Source of the DNA: Rosa chinensis
Taxonomy: Eukaryota > Streptophyta > Magnoliopsida > Rosales > Rosaceae
Direction: 5' to 3'
Assembly (NCBI RefSeq): GCF_002994745.2
Contig: NC_037094.1
Coordinates: 28,184,956-28,248,955, forward strand
Length of the DNA stretch: 64,000 nucleotides
Part shown: positions 43,806 to 54,978 of the stretch, piece by piece
Numbering within the stretch: position 1 is the first letter of the stretch
Layout of the letters: the number at the start of each line of letters is the position of its first letter
The notes under the pieces: generated by a model
Told to the model about the DNA's origin: nothing
The model's input: the letters and a program-made list of their open reading frames with translations, nothing else
Database searches by the model: none
Translations under genes and position numbers: made by a program

Positions 43806-46800
43806 ATGTTTCCCGGAGAGCTCGAATGCCTCGTGGATAGTGCTACTACACATACCATCCTTCGAAACAGGCAGCTATTCCTATGGATGGCGCCTACTCG
43901 ATCTTCTGTGACTACGATGGCTGGACCATCTCAATTGATTCATGGTCGAGGACCAGCTCAATTTATGTTGCCTAATGGCACTACCTTGAATGTCACCGAA
44001 GCTCTTTATGCTCCTAGGGCAGGAAGAACCCTATTGAGCTTCAAAGATATAAGAGCCAATGGTTTTCATGTGGAAACACATTGTGAGAATGGACAAGAGT
44101 TCCTTTGCATCACCTCTAATGACTACGGACATAAACGAGTATTAGAGAAACTTATGTGTCGCTCTAGTGGGTTGTATGCAACCACTATTCGAGTCATTGA
44201 ATCCAACCATGTCATGAGAGATGATTTATGGGATTCCGACACATATAGGCTTTGGCACGACCGTTTGGGACACCCAGGTCGTGACATGATGATCCGTATA
44301 TTAAAGACTTCACACGGACATCCCTTTTTCAGAACGAAAAGAAGTAAAACTCGGTTTTTGGACACCGAAGGAGCCCCTGCGCCTCACGGCGCCGTTCACC
44401 CCCAAATCCGGCCATCCTTGGCCGGCGCCGCCTTCCCCCTGCGGCCTCAGGGTGGCATTGACGCCACCAAGGGTCCTTTGTCTCCAACTTTTACTTCTAA
44501 AGTCACTTGTGACTTTGTGGCTCAACCAAAATCCTCATTGGTTGTTTCTAAAGCCCATCATTCGTTCTGCAAAGCCTGCTCTTTAGCAAAGTTAGGATCA
44601 AGACCATCCTATGCAAAGGACACCAAGGAAAATATACCATTCTTGCAAAGAATTCAAGGTGATATTTGTGGACCTATTCAACCACCATGCGGACCATTTA
44701 GATATTTTATGGTGTTGGTTGATGCATCGACACGCTGGTCACATGTCATGCTATTGTCCACAAGGAACGCTGCATTTGCTAAACTCCTAGCACAAATAAT
44801 TAAGTTACGGGCTCACCACCCTGATCATCCCATTAAGTCTATAAGATTAGACAATGCTGGGGAGTTTACATCAAAGACTTTTGATGATTATTGCATGTCC
44901 ATTGGGATTGATGTTGAACATCCTGTTCCTCATGTTCATACCCAAAATGGTCTCGCAGAAGCCACCATTAAACGACTACAAATGGTTGCTCGAGCATTGG
45001 TGATGCGCACCAATCTCCCTATTTCTGCTTGGGGCTATGCAATATTGCATGCAGCTGTGCTTATTCGTCTGAGGCCCACTGCCACCCAACCCTTCTCTGC
45101 GTCCCAGATGGTTACTGGGTATGAGCCTGATGTCTCACACTTACGCATATTTGGGTGTGCAGTCTATGTGCCTATTGCGCCGCCACAGCGCACCAAAATG
45201 GGTCCTCAAAGACGATTAGGCCTTTATGTTGGATATGATTCTCCAACGATTATCCGCTACATAGAACCCTTGACAGGCGATCTCTTTACCGCTAGATTTG
45301 CGGATTGTCACTTCGATGAGACAGTCTTCCCATCGTTAGGGGGAGATAAGAACATCAATGTTCAACAGGAACGACCGGAATTGTCGTGGTCTGTCCCCAC
45401 TCTGTCTCATCTTGATCCCCGAACCGCACAGTCCGAAATTGAAGTGCGGAGAATTCTCGATCTTCAGAACGTAGCAGAATCGATGCCTGATGCGTTTTCT
45501 GATATCGCTAAAGTGACGAGATCACACGTACCTGCTGCAAACGTGCCTGCAAGGATTGATGTCCCTAAAACTAGAGGACATGACGCTAACTCAAGAGGAT
45601 TTGAGCATGGCGCCAACGTCCCCTCTCACAGTGATGGTGACGTTGTGGCTAGGCCCATGGCTCCTGCCAGGAAGCGCGGGAGGCCTATAGGTTCGATGGA
45701 TTCTCGCCCAAGAAAGAAAGCGAGTTTGGCACAGAATAATCCATTAATCATCGATATAAATAATCCATCTCATGAGAATATTCCGGATTATGGTTATGTC
45801 CAAGAGACATCATTGGGGGACGCTCCAATGTCAGAACCAACTCCAGAGAATAGAGAGATCTCCATAAATTACACTAGTGTACATGAGCTGATGGATAGAA
45901 ATTCTATGGCGATTGATGATGCATTTGCATATCATATTGCAAAAGGAATTATAGAATATGATGATATCGAACCTCGCTCTGTTGAAGAATGTCAACGAAG
46001 AGCAGATTGGCCTAAATGGAAAGATGCGATCCAGGTTGAATTGGATTCACTAACAAAGAGACAGGTATTTGGGCCTGTAACGCAGACACCCCCAAGTGTA
46101 AAGCCTGTTGGCCATAAATGGGTCTTTGTTAGAAAGCGTAATGAGAAAAATGAGGTGGTAAGATATAAAGCCCGCCTTGTGGCGCAAGGTTTCTCACAAC
46201 GCCCTGGAATTGACTACGAAGAGACATATTCTCCCGTAATGGACGTTATAACGTTCCGCTACCTTGTCAGTTTGGTAGTTTCCGAAAAACTTGACATGCA
46301 GCTTATGGATGTGGTTACAGCATATCTCTATGGGGATCTAGATTCAGAGATATATATGAAGGTTCCAGATGGACTTCAACTACCCAAATCAAGTGGCTCT
46401 AAACCACGGAGCGCGTTTTCAATAAGATTAAAACGCTCACTATATGGATTAAAACAATCTGGACGGATGTGGTATAACCGTCTAAGTGACTACTTGATTG
46501 GGAAGGGATATATTAACAATGAAATATGCCCATGCGTGTTCATTAAAAGAACAAGTTCCGGATTTGCAATCGTAGCAGTTTATGTCGATGACATGAACCT
46601 AATTGGAACTCTAGATGAGTTGAAGGAAACTGCTAAATACTTGAAATCCGAATTTGAGATGAAAGATCTTGGGAAAACACGGTTTTGTCTCGGTTTAGAA
46701 CTCGAGCACCGTAGTGATGGGATTTTGATCCATCAGTCTGCATATACTCAGAAAATTCTAAGGCGCTTTAATGAAGATAAAGCAAAGCCTGCGAGTACTC

Positions 46801-47732
46801 CCATGATCGGCCGTAGTCTTGAGCCCGGAAAAGATCCGTTTCGTCCAAGGGATGAGGACGAAGAACCCCTAGAGGCCGAAGTGCCCTATTTGAGTGCAAT
46901 AGGCGCATTATTGTACTTAGCTCAATGCACAAGACCGGATATCTCATTCGCAGTGAACTTGTTAGCTCGACATAGCTCTGCGCCAACACGCCGCCATTGG
47001 ATTGGTATAAAGACAATCTTTCGATACCTAAGAGGTACGATTGATATGGGCTTATTCTATCCCTACAGAGAGAAAAGGAATGACGGAAATTTGGGATTGG
47101 ACCCCAAAAGGCAAAACGCCCCCGTCCATGGAATGGCCGCCGGCCATGTTGCCGCCGCCGGCGCCGCCACCGCTCATGGTGGCCGGCGTTCTCCTATCTC
47201 CCTCCATCAAAACGACAATGATGTCTTGATGGGCTTTGCTGATGCAGGGTACCTCTCTGACCCTCACAAAGGTCGCTCCCAAACAGGTTATGTCTTTACC
47301 ATGGGAAGCACTGCGATATCTTGGAGGTCTACGAAACAGACCCTTGTTGCTACTTCCTCAAATCATGCAGAGATTATTGCTCTACGTGAAGCTGTACGTG
47401 AATGTGTATGGCTAAGGTCTGTAATTCGACACATTCAAGGAAGTTGTGGTTTGAAGTCTACCACAGATGAACCTACATGCATTTATGAGGATAATGCAGC
47501 TTGTATTGAACAAATGAAGTTAGGTTTCATCAAGGGTGACAACACCAAGCATATATCGCCTAAGTTCTTTTATAATCAGCAACAACAATCACTTCTAAAG
47601 ATTGAAGTGAATCAAATCCGATCAGAGGATAATGTAGCGGACTTATTCACTAAGTCGTTACCTAAATCCACCTTCGAGAAACATGTGAAGAGCATCGGAT
47701 TGAGAAAGTTATCCGAACTCCCACGATTGTAG
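43806..47732 (+). CDS. pol: Element B Pol polyprotein, 1308 aa
   Basis: Domains in copia order. Aspartic protease: LVDSATTHTI (Asp11), with DSA in place of the usual DTG/DSG. GAG-pre-integrase zinc finger: H151 and HDRLGHP to C255 and C258. Integrase: D286, D349, E385, a 35-residue D-E spacing. RT: KWVFVRKRNEKNEVVRYKAR, SLYGLKQSGRMW, YVDDM with Asp928-929. RNase H: FADAGY Asp1146, then NHAEIIAL and YEDNAACIEQ. It ends LPKSTFEKHVKSIGL. Two GC-rich insertions interrupt otherwise conserved parts, at about residues 180-240 and 1095-1140. Start chosen as the first Met, just after a splice-acceptor-like CAG. It supplies the enzymes to cut Gag-Pol, copy the RNA and integrate the DNA. No stop or frameshift is present. 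Confidence 0.96.
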   Translation: MFPGELECLVDSATTHTILRNRQLFLWMAPTRSSVTTMAGPSQLIHGRGPAQFMLPNGTTLNVTEALYAPRAGRTLLSFKDIRANGFHVETHCENGQEFLCITSNDYGHKRVLEKLMCRSSGLYATTIRVIESNHVMRDDLWDSDTYRLWHDRLGHPGRDMMIRILKTSHGHPFFRTKRSKTRFLDTEGAPAPHGAVHPQIRPSLAGAAFPLRPQGGIDATKGPLSPTFTSKVTCDFVAQPKSSLVVSKAHHSFCKACSLAKLGSRPSYAKDTKENIPFLQRIQGDICGPIQPPCGPFRYFMVLVDASTRWSHVMLLSTRNAAFAKLLAQIIKLRAHHPDHPIKSIRLDNAGEFTSKTFDDYCMSIGIDVEHPVPHVHTQNGLAEATIKRLQMVARALVMRTNLPISAWGYAILHAAVLIRLRPTATQPFSASQMVTGYEPDVSHLRIFGCAVYVPIAPPQRTKMGPQRRLGLYVGYDSPTIIRYIEPLTGDLFTARFADCHFDETVFPSLGGDKNINVQQERPELSWSVPTLSHLDPRTAQSEIEVRRILDLQNVAESMPDAFSDIAKVTRSHVPAANVPARIDVPKTRGHDANSRGFEHGANVPSHSDGDVVARPMAPARKRGRPIGSMDSRPRKKASLAQNNPLIIDINNPSHENIPDYGYVQETSLGDAPMSEPTPENREISINYTSVHELMDRNSMAIDDAFAYHIAKGIIEYDDIEPRSVEECQRRADWPKWKDAIQVELDSLTKRQVFGPVTQTPPSVKPVGHKWVFVRKRNEKNEVVRYKARLVAQGFSQRPGIDYEETYSPVMDVITFRYLVSLVVSEKLDMQLMDVVTAYLYGDLDSEIYMKVPDGLQLPKSSGSKPRSAFSIRLKRSLYGLKQSGRMWYNRLSDYLIGKGYINNEICPCVFIKRTSSGFAIVAVYVDDMNLIGTLDELKETAKYLKSEFEMKDLGKTRFCLGLELEHRSDGILIHQSAYTQKILRRFNEDKAKPASTPMIGRSLEPGKDPFRPRDEDEEPLEAEVPYLSAIGALLYLAQCTRPDISFAVNLLARHSSAPTRRHWIGIKTIFRYLRGTIDMGLFYPYREKRNDGNLGLDPKRQNAPVHGMAAGHVAAAGAATAHGGRRSPISLHQNDNDVLMGFADAGYLSDPHKGRSQTGYVFTMGSTAISWRSTKQTLVATSSNHAEIIALREAVRECVWLRSVIRHIQGSCGLKSTTDEPTCIYEDNAACIEQMKLGFIKGDNTKHISPKFFYNQQQQSLLKIEVNQIRSEDNVADLFTKSLPKSTFEKHVKSIGLRKLSELPRL

Positions 47733-47930
47733 CAATCAGGGGGAGATATCGACATCAGGGGGAGTTATGATGTCTACATGTTCGATCTCGAAGAGTGAAG
47801 GACGTGTTGTGCTCTTTTTGTCCTTCGACCAGGATTATTTTTGTCCCACAGGGTTTTTGTTACCTGGCAAGGTTTTTAACGAGGCAACGGATGAAGCGTC
47901 ACCACCAAGTTTGAGCGGCACAAGGGGGAG

Positions 47931-48137
47931 TGTTGAAGGAAAATCAAGTTTAGTGTGCCTTATCAAACTAGGAATAGGAATAGGAGAGAAGGTTCTAGAT
48001 TTCCCAATCCTACACGGATTGGTATTCCTTGTAACATTAGATTATGCACTTTGTAATCCCTATATATAGGGCTCCTATTCTCTATAATGAAATACACTTC
48101 TCTCATCAATCTCTCTCAATACCAATATACTTAAACA
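47931..48137 (+). repeat. 3' LTR of element B
   Basis: 207 bp, preceded by several GGGGGAG tracts (47739-47765 and 47922-47930), of which the last is the polypurine tract. Confidence 0.96.
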
Positions 48138-48142
48138 ACATT

Positions 48143-48755
48143 TACATTTTTCAATATATTTTTGGGTTTGGTTTTGTTTTATCTAAGTTCATTCTGTACA
48201 TTTTTTTTTATGGGTCCTCTGTTTTCTAATTCCTTATCTCGTGTTTGCAGTTAAGGAACCTAACATTGACTCTCCAACTTTGATCGATCGAGTGACTGAG
48301 CGTAGAAACATCTATTGGTGAAGAAGAACTGAGAGAAATCATATCCTATTATAGAAACATCCATTCCTACCTCCTCTGCATAACAACCAATTCATTTTAC
48401 AGACACGAATTGCTAATATTTTTGGATGGGGCAGTACAAAAAGGGATGCTATATGCAGCCTAGCTAACTGAGATCACCAAGCCAGCCAAGCACTTTTCTT
48501 CATCCATGCATGTTCTCTAGATTCAACAATCTGAGGAAGTATATACACTTAATGGTTAATAGACGTAATAGTCAAATGTACACTTAATCTGCAATTATAA
48601 AGTCTGTTTGCTTCTCTAACACAAGAACAAGCTTTAGAGGTATAAAATATATCACCCAAGTAGCACACAATACACTCGCGTCTATTATTAAAAAAGAAGA
48701 AACCAAAACAACTTCAAAACCGAAGAATATCGGAATCGCAACCGATGGTCATTCG
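48143..48755. other. Remnant of a SAUR upstream region
   Basis: No coding sequence. 48300-48420 (GGTGAAGAAGAACTGAGAGA, ATAGAAACATCCATTCCTACCTCC) matches the distal upstream DNA of SAURs in this cluster, but no SAUR follows, so the gene has been lost or moved. Confidence 0.5.
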
Positions 48756-49247
48756 TCAGCTGCCACTTTTCAACACATTCAAGGAAACAGATTTTTTTTC
48801 CCATTCAAGTTCCCATTTGGGATCCGACAATACATACAAACCAAACCGTTGATATTCTCCCCACATAGCGAAGCAGAGGGGGGGAGTCCCCTGCAAAAGG
48901 GGGATGTAGAGAGGGTTTCGGATAAGGGAACGCCACAACTTGCACACGCTTGTAAACCTTAAAAGGTACTTGACATGTAGCCTGGGGAATATCTGAAAGC
49001 ACAAGATTTCGAGGATGGGGTCGTCATGAGTGTTGTTGTTGTTGCCATTGTGGCGCTTGAAGTTTTGGTAGGCGTGGATAAAAGAAAGGCTGCGGGTGAG
49101 AGAGGACCAAGACTTGCACACACACCTGCAACTCATTACATCCTTGATCGCTAGCCTTGGCAATATCTCAAAGCATAAAATTTCGGTTGAGAGCTGGGGG
49201 ATATGAGATTCGATGTTTGTGTTCTGTTTTGCCTGCAGATGTTCCAT
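48756..49247 (-). CDS. Short protein with two F-box motifs, 163 aa
   Basis: An F-box motif occupies about residues 18-60 (LSTEILCFEILPRLAIKDVM, CRCVCKSWSSLTRS). A second one follows at about 78-118 (EILCFQIFPRLHVKYLLRFT, VCKLWRSLIRNPLY). The spacer is Asn/His-rich. The F-box binds SKP1 in SCF ubiquitin ligases; substrate choice normally lies in C-terminal Kelch, LRR or FBA repeats. Here only about 45 residues follow (with GEYQRFGLYVLSDPKWE, FBA/Kelch-like) before the stop, against 300-400 residues in usual plant F-box proteins. It is probably a truncated gene with a duplicated F-box. The start at 49247 is the first Met; TTATATAC at about 49274 on the plus strand could mark a promoter. The frame is open and undamaged. 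Confidence 0.75.
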   Translation of the reverse strand: MEHLQAKQNTNIESHIPQLSTEILCFEILPRLAIKDVMSCRCVCKSWSSLTRSLSFIHAYQNFKRHNGNNNNTHDDPILEILCFQIFPRLHVKYLLRFTSVCKLWRSLIRNPLYIPLLQGTPPLCFAMWGEYQRFGLYVLSDPKWELEWEKKSVSLNVLKSGS

Positions 49248-49881
49248 GCTTAGTGTAGAATGAAATATTGAGGATTATATACTGAAAGACGAACAAGAGA
49301 GAGTCGATCCACCCAATTTAATTGTATTGTGATATCCCTAGATTGAAGGCATTAATCACAAGACATATGGGTTTTCTTGGTCTGCAAGCTAGGTTTCTTA
49401 ATTATTTCTGAAGTAGGTATTGAATAACTTTTAAATATAATTTGATCTTAGAAAACAAAAAGACTTGGAACTAATGGAAAATTTATTATATTGTATCACC
49501 ACATGTATTATGATTCGGGTTAATGTGATTTTTTTTTTTGATACGTTCGAGCTAATGTGATTGGTCCATATAAAATGTATACGTTTTTTATTGGTCTATT
49601 AATATTTCTTGTTTCATTGTGGTCCGGACTAATATGATTAGTCCGAATAATATGTGTACGTTTTTTAATGGACTAATATATAATCTAAGGGTGGTTCTAG
49701 TTGGACCTTCAAATTTGCTATTTAGACCTCCCATACTTAGTAGACTTCTAATTTACTTTTTAGAATACTTGAAAAGCTAAGTAGACCTCCTTATTTTTAC
49801 CAAAATGATCTTGAACATGAGATATAACAATCTATTACTCTACTTTTTATCTCTCTTCAACAACGAGAAGAAGAATGAATC
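49248..49881. other. Non-coding, AT-rich
   Basis: Nothing recognised. ATGTGATT and TTTTTTATTGG(T/A)CTA motifs recur at about 49520-49680, suggesting a small local duplication. Confidence 0.45.
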
Positions 49882-50099
49882 TGTTTTAGGGAATCAGAAA
49901 TTGAGAGATAATCGCTGTGTATTCTCATTGATAATAGGGGCCTTTTTATATAGAGGATTACAATGCATAGAATCTCAATCATACAAGGAAAGTAATCGTA
50001 CATTGATTAGGAATCTAGATCCTTCTAATTGAACCCTATTACCACTAGGTCAAGTAACCTAGAGTTTGGGCTAAACACAAATTAGGTTTTCCTTGAACA
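49882..50099 (-). repeat. 3' LTR of element C
   Basis: 218 bp; GGGGGAGTG polypurine tract on the minus strand at about 50100-50108. Confidence 0.95.
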
Positions 50100-50291
50100 C
50101 TCCCCCTTGTGTTGCCCAAACGCGGTGCTTCTCCCGTTGCCTCATTAAAAACCTTGCTGAGTAACAAAAACCCAGTGGGACAAAAATAACCTCGGTCAAA
50201 AGGGAAAAAGAGCACAACACACCCTTCACGTTTTGAGGTGAACATGTAGACATCTCCCCCTGATGTCTGCGCCTCCCCTTGATGACTACGA

Positions 50292-53200
50292 TCATGGGAG
50301 TTCAGATAATTTCCGCAAGCCAATTCTTGCCACATTTTCTCGAACGTGGATTTGGGCAATGACTTAGTAAACAAGTCTGCCTCACTGTCCTCAGATCGAA
50401 CTTAGTTCACTTTGATCTTGAGGAGAGTCTGTTGTTGCTGATTATGCTCGGTGTTATCGCTTTTGATGTAGCCTGCTTGCCTCATTTGTTCAAAACAAGC
50501 AGCATTATCCTAAATGCTCATAGGCTCATCTGTGGTAGACTTCAAACCACAATTGCTTCGAACATGCGTAATTATGGATCCAATCCATATACATTCACGA
50601 ACCACTTTGTGAAGAGCAATAATCTCTGCATTGTTCGAAGATATAGCGACTAGGATCTGTTCTGTAGACCTCCAAGATATCACGGTCTTTTCCCATGGTG
50701 AACACTTAACCATTTTGGGAGCGACCTTTGTGTGGGTTAGAGAGGTACCCAGCATCAGCAAAACCTTCCAAAACACATGTCGTTTTGGGATGGGGATAGT
50801 GGACGCAGGCCAGTGTTGGCGGCGTACCTGGTGTGTGATGGGTCCGAATCCATCATCTCTTTGTAAAAATAGGAAAAGCCCATATCAATCGTACATCTCA
50901 AGTACTGAAGGATATCTTTTACACCAATCTAATGGCGTCGCGTTGGTGCAGAGCTATATCTTAGCTAACAAGTTCATGGTAAATGAGATGTCCGGTCTTG
51001 TGCATTGAGCTAGGTACAATAATGCGCCTATTGTACTTAACTAGGGCATTTCTGCCCCTAGCGCATCTTCGTCATCATCCTTCGAATGAAGAGGATCCTT
51101 TTCAGGATCAAGAGTATGGACGATCATGGGGGTGCTTGAAGGCTTGACCTTGTCAAAATGCCTAAGCATCTATCGACACGATGCTCAAGTTCTAAACCGA
51201 GACATAATCGTGTTCTCCCAAAATCCTTCATCTCAAACTTCGGATTTCAAGTGTTCAGCGGTTTCCCTTAACTCTTTAAGGGATTCTAATTAAGATCATG
51301 TCCAACATGAACCGCTATAGAATCCGAAACTTGTTATAGAAACGCGTGGGCATATCCCTTCCCAATCAAGTAGTCACTTTAGTGAGCATTTCAATCTTAT
51401 TGTAAACGCGCTCCGTGGTCTAGAGCCTCTTGACTTGGGTAAATGGAGTTCACCATGAACCTTCATGTATATTCCGTATCTAGATCCCCATAGAGATACT
51501 TAGTGACCACATTTGTAAGCTACATGTTCAGTTATTCGGAAACTACCAAACTGACAAGGTAGTGGAGTGCAATGACATCCATTACGAGGGAATATGTCTC
51601 ATCGTAGTCGATTCCAGGGCGTTTTGTGAGAAGCCTTGCGCCATAAGGCGAGATTACCATATATTTTTCTCATCACGCTTTCTAACGAAGACCCATTAGT
51701 CAATAGGTTTTATGTTAGGAGGTGTTGGCATCTCTAGCTTGAAAACCTTCCTCTTCGTTAGAGAATTCATCTTAACCTGGATCGCATCTTTCCATTTAGG
51801 CCAAATCTCTCTACGTTGGCATTCATTAATCAACGGAGCGTGGTTCGATATCATCTGACTCAACAAACTCATGCGCAATGAAATACGCAACTACATCACC
51901 AATTATGATGGAGTTTCTATCCCACGTCTCATGTACACGAGTGTAAGTTTCATAGAGCTCTATAATCTCAGGAATAGGTTCTGACGTTAAGGCGTCCCCC
52001 AACGATAACCATAACCCGGAAGATACTCATGAGACGGATTTTTGAGTGTCGATGATCAAGGATTGGTTTGTGCCAATGTATCCTTCGAACCCATGGGCCT
52101 CCCACGCATCCTAGCTAGGGCCATGGCCTGTAACGCCAGAGTGCCACTCTCTTTGGCATTGGCGCCATGCCTACCTCCGTGTAGGGTGGCGCTACGTCCT
52201 CTCGTAGGGACGTCCTTCCTTGCAGGCATGTTTGCAGCATATTTGTGTGATCTCGTCGCTTTAATAGGGATCAAGATGAGACATAGTGGGGACAGACCAT
52301 GACAATTCCTGTCGTTCCTGTTGAACATCTGTGTTCTTATCTCCCCCAAACGATGGGAAGACTGTCTCATCAAAGTGACAACCCGCAAATCTAGCGGTAA
52401 AGAGATCGCCTTGCAAGGGTATTAAGTGGCGGACAATTGTTGGAGTCTCAAATCCAACGTAGTTGCCCATTCGTCTGTAAGGACCCATCATAGAGCGCTG
52501 TGGCGGCGCAATTGGCACAAAAATGGCTCACTCAAATGTGCGTAAGTACAAAAGACGTGTACCCAGTCACTAGCTGTAACGCAGAGGTACATTGAGTGGC
52601 GGTAGGTCGTAGACGAATTAGCATACCTGCATGCGATATCACATCACCCCAAGCGGATGTAAGAAGATTGGTGCGCATTACCAATGTTCGGACTACCATC
52701 GTAGTTGTTTCCGCGAGACCAATAAGGTGTGTACATGGGAATGTGATGTCCAACATTAAGCCCATTGCAATATCCATCGAAAGTCTTTCGATGTAAACTC
52801 TCTAGCATAGTCAAATCCAAGTGTCCGTTGTTATATGATATGTGCTAGGAGTGTAGCGTAAGCAGCATTTATAGGTGGACAATGGCACAACACGTGACCA
52901 GCGTGTTTGCGTGTCTACCAATCGTCATGAAATATTTAAGCGTCCGCAAGTTGGTTGAATCAATCCACAAAATCCCTACAGATTCTTTGTAAGAACAGAA
53001 TGAGTAATGGCATATCCTGTGCATAGGACGGTCTCAGTCCTAATTTCCCTAAGGAACGGGCTTAGTAAAACGAGCGAGAGGCCTTAGAAGCAACCATTGA
53101 GTATTTTGGTTAGGCCTGAGCGTTCGAAACGCTATGTGAAGCAAGTTGGTGATTACAATATCACCTGGGGCATCATCACCATGATGGACGCCATCCATGG

Positions 53201-53770
53201 CGTCATGGATAGGGACTGCGCCAGCCCTAGGCTGGTGGTGGACGGAGGCAGTGCCCCAGGCAGCTGTGTCGGTCACACTTAGTCTAGAAATCAACTTTTG
53301 ATTCATGCTTCGTTTCGCTCGAAAGAAATGATGTCCATGTGAAGTCTTTTGTAGACGGATCATCATATCATGACTAGGATGATCTATCCTGTCGTGACAA
53401 AGCCAATATGTGTATAAATCCAAGAGATCTTCTCTCATAACTTTAATGGATTAATAGCTCGAATAGTGACATAGAATCTACTAGAGAGACACATAAACTT
53501 CTCTAAGATGCGTCTTTGTTCGCAATCATTAGAAGTGATGCAAAGGAACTCATTTCCGTTCTCTACATGCATTTTCGCATGGAATTCGTTGGCTATTCAT
53601 AGGGTACGATTTGCCCTAAGAGCGTAGAGAGTTTCTGTGACAACTGTAATCAAGGTGCCATTTGGCAAGTGGAACTTGGGCTATTCCATGTCCTTGAATT
53701 AATATTGATGGCCCAGTCATCGTAGTCACAAAGTAATATGCTCAGAATCAAAATTGAGTCATAATGAAAA
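50292..53770 (-). pseudogene. Element C pol, heavily mutated
   Basis: On the minus strand, pieces of B-like Pol occur in order but in different frames. A post-protease segment is at about 53600-53745. The pre-integrase region is 53049-53438 (MIRLQKTSHGHHFF). Integrase is 52532-52777 (HLIGLAETTTMVVRTLVMRT). The integrase C-terminus is 52261-52518 (MGPYRRMGNYVGFETPTIVR). RT N-terminus pieces lie at 51600-51890 (WPKWKDAIQVKMNSLTKRKV), RT at 50900-51600 and RNase H at 50510-50776 (ISWRSTEQILVAISSNNAEI). The tail is 50292-50374 (FTKSLPKSTFEK). Compared with B, about 110 bp holding the splice-acceptor-like site, pol ATG and protease Asp motif are missing near 53730-53765. No functional Pol can be made. 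Confidence 0.92.
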
Positions 53771-53889
53771 GAACTCGAAATTTTATTCATAAGCCAACAG
53801 AGTACATCATTGTTTCTATGATCAAAGAAAATCTAATCCAATAAAAAGTAATATAGCAATCGCCTACATCTCTTGGAAAATAAAAAGAC

Positions 53890-54978
53890 TTAATCAAAAT
53901 CGCTAGTTTCTGGGTCTTGATCCTTGTAGTCTTCCACCCTTAGATCTAGATCGCCATCTTGGTCTTCTTGTGCCATGTAATTTGCTTCCCTTGCTTCACG
54001 ATACGTCTTGTATGCGTTTGCAACATTCTGGGGTGCGGTACATGTTTTGGCCCAATGTTCAGTTGATCTACATCGAAAACAAACATCATTATGGTCAGGC
54101 TCCCTTGATCGAGGCGCCATTGGGGCGCGATTTGGACGACCTATGCTCTTGGTGGCGTTACCACCATGGTCGGAGGCTCCGCCTCTCTCTCTCTTCACAC
54201 GTTAACCTCCACGGTTCCGTGCATGCCTTTCTCGGCGATTTCCTTCCTCTTTAGGGCGAACATATGGACCAGAATGTCCAGAATTGTCCCTACTCTTAGG
54301 GTTTTGCTCCTTGCGTCCTCCATTGGGGGCGCGACTATAGTTAGACTCCAGAATAGACTTAGTTCCCACGGGTCTAGCATTATAGTTCTTCACAAGAATA
54401 TTGTCGTGCTTTTTAGCTACGTTCATGGCTCCAATGAGCTCATGAAACCTTGTGATACGTCCTGCATTTACATCAATCCAATAATTCTTTGAAATCATCA
54501 GTGCAGAGACGGGGAAGGTAGAGAGAGTCTTCTCGATCAACATCGTATCAATTATGGCTTGGCCACAAAACTCCATCAGAGACTTGATACGAAGGGCTTC
54601 CGAGTTATAATCAAGCACAGACTTGAAATCACAAAAGCGGAGGCTATGCCATCGCACTTCTAAATCAGGAAGCAGGGAGTCACGAACGTTGCCAAATCGC
54701 TGCTCAAGTTCTACCCATAGCTTTCTTGGGTCTTCCTCATTGAGGTATTCATTTTGGAGCGCGTCATTCATGTGCCTTGTCATGAGAATTATGGCTTTAG
54801 CTTGTTTTGCTGCAAAGCAGTAGCTTGCTCAATGGAGAGCACATTCTGACCAGGCTCTTGGATGGCTCCCAGAAGTCCATCAGCCTTAAGATGTTGGCGC
54901 ACATCTCGGACCCACCTATGGTATCCTGCGCCAGTTGTCTCTAGTGGAACGAAGTTCAACATTGTTCAGGTTACTCAT
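53890..54978 (-). pseudogene. Element C gag, broken
   Basis: Starts at the ATG at 54978 (MSNLNNVELRSTRD). A frameshift near 54815 leads to early stops. The next frame (54783 downwards) holds the UBN2 region (LWVELEQRFGNVRDSLLPDL, IEKTLSTFPVSALMISKNY). A TAA at 54202-54204 interrupts the Gly/Arg-rich part, and the last piece has the knuckle CFRCRSTEHWAKTC and ends SDFD, as B's Gag does. Three independent lesions. Confidence 0.93.

Larger units (their letters stand above)
41243..48137 (+). mobile_element. Copia element B, apparently intact
   Basis: LTRs 41243-41449 and 47931-48137, both 207 bp (TGTTGAAGGAAAATC...ACTTAAACA), with perfect TSD ACATT (41238-41242, 48138-48142). By eye I find no mismatch between them. 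The PBS immediately after the 5' LTR is CGTTATCAGCACGAGCC; the polypurine tract is AAGGGGGAG at 47922-47930. Both ORFs are uninterrupted: gag (42317-43429) and pol (43806-47732). The TATA box CTATATATAG lies in the LTR. This is the only element in the window that looks capable of autonomous movement. Confidence 0.97.
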
